A stretch of DNA of 6,309 nt from NCBI GenBank assembly GCA_023417975.1, contig JAEZDX010000189.1:1-6309 (forward strand), in the 5' to 3' direction. The notes under the pieces were generated by a model. The model was not told the DNA's origin. It saw only the letters and a list, made by a program, of their open reading frames with translations, and made no database searches. Position 1 is the stretch's first letter. Each line of letters begins with the position of its first letter. Origin of the DNA: Bacillota bacterium (GTDB lineage Bacteria; Bacillota; Clostridia; Clostridiales; Clostridiaceae). Of the stretch, positions 5,348-6,309 are shown one piece after another. Both the position numbers and the translations under genes were made by a program.

Positions 5348-6309
5348 ATGGGAATAGTTGTACAAAAATATGGTGGAAGTTCAGTAGCTACTACGGAAAA
5401 AATTAAGAAGGTGGCAGAAACTGTAGTTAGAAGAAAAAGGCAGGGGGAGAAAATGGTAGTAGTAGTTTCCGCTATGGGAGATACTACAGACGACCTTATA
5501 GCTCTGGCTAAAGCAGTGTCGGAACAACCGGACAAAAGAGAAATGGATGCATTGTTATCAACAGGAGAAATGGTGTCTAGTGCATTACTGGCAATGGCAG
5601 TTAAAGCTTTGGGGGAAGAAGCAGTAAGTTTTACCGCTTATCAGCTTAACATACTTACTACAGGACAGCATGGAAAGGCACTAATTCAAGATATTGATGT
5701 ACAAAAGATTAAGGATAATCTTCAAGAGGATAAGATCGTAATAGTAGCTGGGTTTCAGGGCATAAATGATGATGGCAATATAACGACCTTAGGCAGAGGC
5801 GGTTCAGATACAACAGCAGTTGCCCTTGCATATAAGCTTGGAGGAATAAGCGAGATATATACAGATGTTGACGGAATATATTGTGCCGATCCGAGAAAAC
5901 TAAAAAATGCTAAGAAGCTGAATCACATACATTATGAAGAAATGCTGGAATTGGCCAGCCTAGGGGCGCAGGTAATGCATTCGAGGTCCATAGAGCTTGG
6001 AGAAAAGTATGGAATTCCTATATATGTTGGTCTAAGTAACAGCTCCATCAAGGGAACAGTTATTAAGGAGGTTGAAGCCATGGAAAGTAAACCTATTACA
6101 GGGATAGCTACGAGTAATGAGGATATTTCGGTAACTATAAAAAATGCTGAAGCAGATATTAATATTTTATCCAGATTATTTGAAGATATTGCCGATAAGA
6201 AAATAAGTATAGATATGATAAGTCAAACCGCACCAATTGGAGGACAAGTAAATATCTCTTTTACAATACCAAAGGATGACTTAAAGGAATGTATGGATAT
6301 ACTCACCTC
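5348..6309 (+). CDS. lysC: Aspartate kinase (lysine-sensitive, LysC type), cut by right edge
   Basis: This cytoplasmic enzyme phosphorylates aspartate, the first step toward lysine, diaminopimelate, threonine and methionine. The window holds 320 codons with no stop; related monofunctional enzymes have about 400 residues, so roughly 80 are missing. The amino-acid kinase domain shows KYGGSS (7-12), STGE (71-74), GRGGSDTTA (149-157), YTDVDGI (171-177) and DPR (181-183). An ACT domain begins near residue 250 (ITGIATSNEDISVTI) and the second should lie beyond the edge; ACT domains give amino-acid feedback inhibition. The start is set by TAGGGGG at 5335-5341, six bases before the ATG at 5348. The lysine riboswitch upstream makes the lysine-regulated isozyme the best call. 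An internal ribosome site at 6065 suggests a separate beta subunit. Confidence 0.95.
   Translation, partial: MGIVVQKYGGSSVATTEKIKKVAETVVRRKRQGEKMVVVVSAMGDTTDDLIALAKAVSEQPDKREMDALLSTGEMVSSALLAMAVKALGEEAVSFTAYQLNILTTGQHGKALIQDIDVQKIKDNLQEDKIVIVAGFQGINDDGNITTLGRGGSDTTAVALAYKLGGISEIYTDVDGIYCADPRKLKNAKKLNHIHYEEMLELASLGAQVMHSRSIELGEKYGIPIYVGLSNSSIKGTVIKEVEAMESKPITGIATSNEDISVTIKNAEADINILSRLFEDIADKKISIDMISQTAPIGGQVNISFTIPKDDLKECMDILT
6065..6082 (+). promoter_or_regulatory. Internal ribosome site and in-frame ATG in lysC (beta-subunit start)
   Basis: AAGGAGG at 6065-6071 is a perfect match to the ribosome-binding consensus and is followed after eight bases by an in-frame ATG at 6080-6082 (Met245). 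Translation from here would give only the ACT regulatory region. Bacillus subtilis aspartokinase II and the Corynebacterium enzyme are known to make such beta subunits from an in-frame start at about residue 246-250, so position and signal both agree. That this start is used here is inferred. Confidence 0.7.

Noticed and set aside
5242..5535. 97-residue open frame on the minus strand
   Set aside because: It is antisense to the terminator and to the N-terminus of lysC, whose kinase motifs are clear.

Overview
This is an AT-rich window with strong AGGAGG-type ribosome sites, a TTG start, a lysine riboswitch and intrinsic terminators. Together these suggest a low-GC Gram-positive bacterium, most likely a plant-polysaccharide-using clostridium (Clostridia/Lachnospirales-like). 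That assignment is inferred from gene families and sequence style, not from a database match. Everything looks chromosomal: no mobile element, phage, CRISPR array, rRNA or tRNA is visible.

Layout, left to right. (1) At 3-1145 is the C-terminal part of a GH2 beta-mannosidase, cut by the left edge. It is followed after 47 nt by a complete class I mannose-6-phosphate isomerase (manA, 1193-2173); the two form a small mannoside-use operon. (2) A strong hairpin at 2179-2208 sits between convergent genes and can end transcription both ways. (3) On the minus strand (2214-3398) is a cation diffusion facilitator whose metal-site residues (N,D,D,D) point to Mn2+ efflux, and whose C-terminal domain appears duplicated. 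(4) A divergent intergenic region holds a 14-bp-arm inverted repeat with a TATACT hexamer facing outward in each arm, and serves the CDF gene and an M18 aminopeptidase (apeB, 3548-4855). (5) A 492-nt gene-free stretch (4856-5347) holds a small structured region, a promoter, a complete lysine riboswitch and a terminator. (6) The leader feeds lysC, an aspartate kinase (5348 onward) cut by the right edge.

How the parts work together. The mannosidase releases mannose from beta-mannosides and ManA moves mannose-6-phosphate into glycolysis as fructose-6-phosphate. The lysine leader senses the end product of the pathway that aspartate kinase begins; excess lysine should favour the terminator and stop lysC transcription. 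The kinase adds a second control layer through ACT domains, and an internal ribosome site suggests that a separate regulatory beta subunit is also made.

There is no wholly new system here. The points most worth a second look are the unusual base-pairing options in the lysC leader, the internal lysC start, the symmetric divergent promoter, and the duplicated domain of the CDF transporter.
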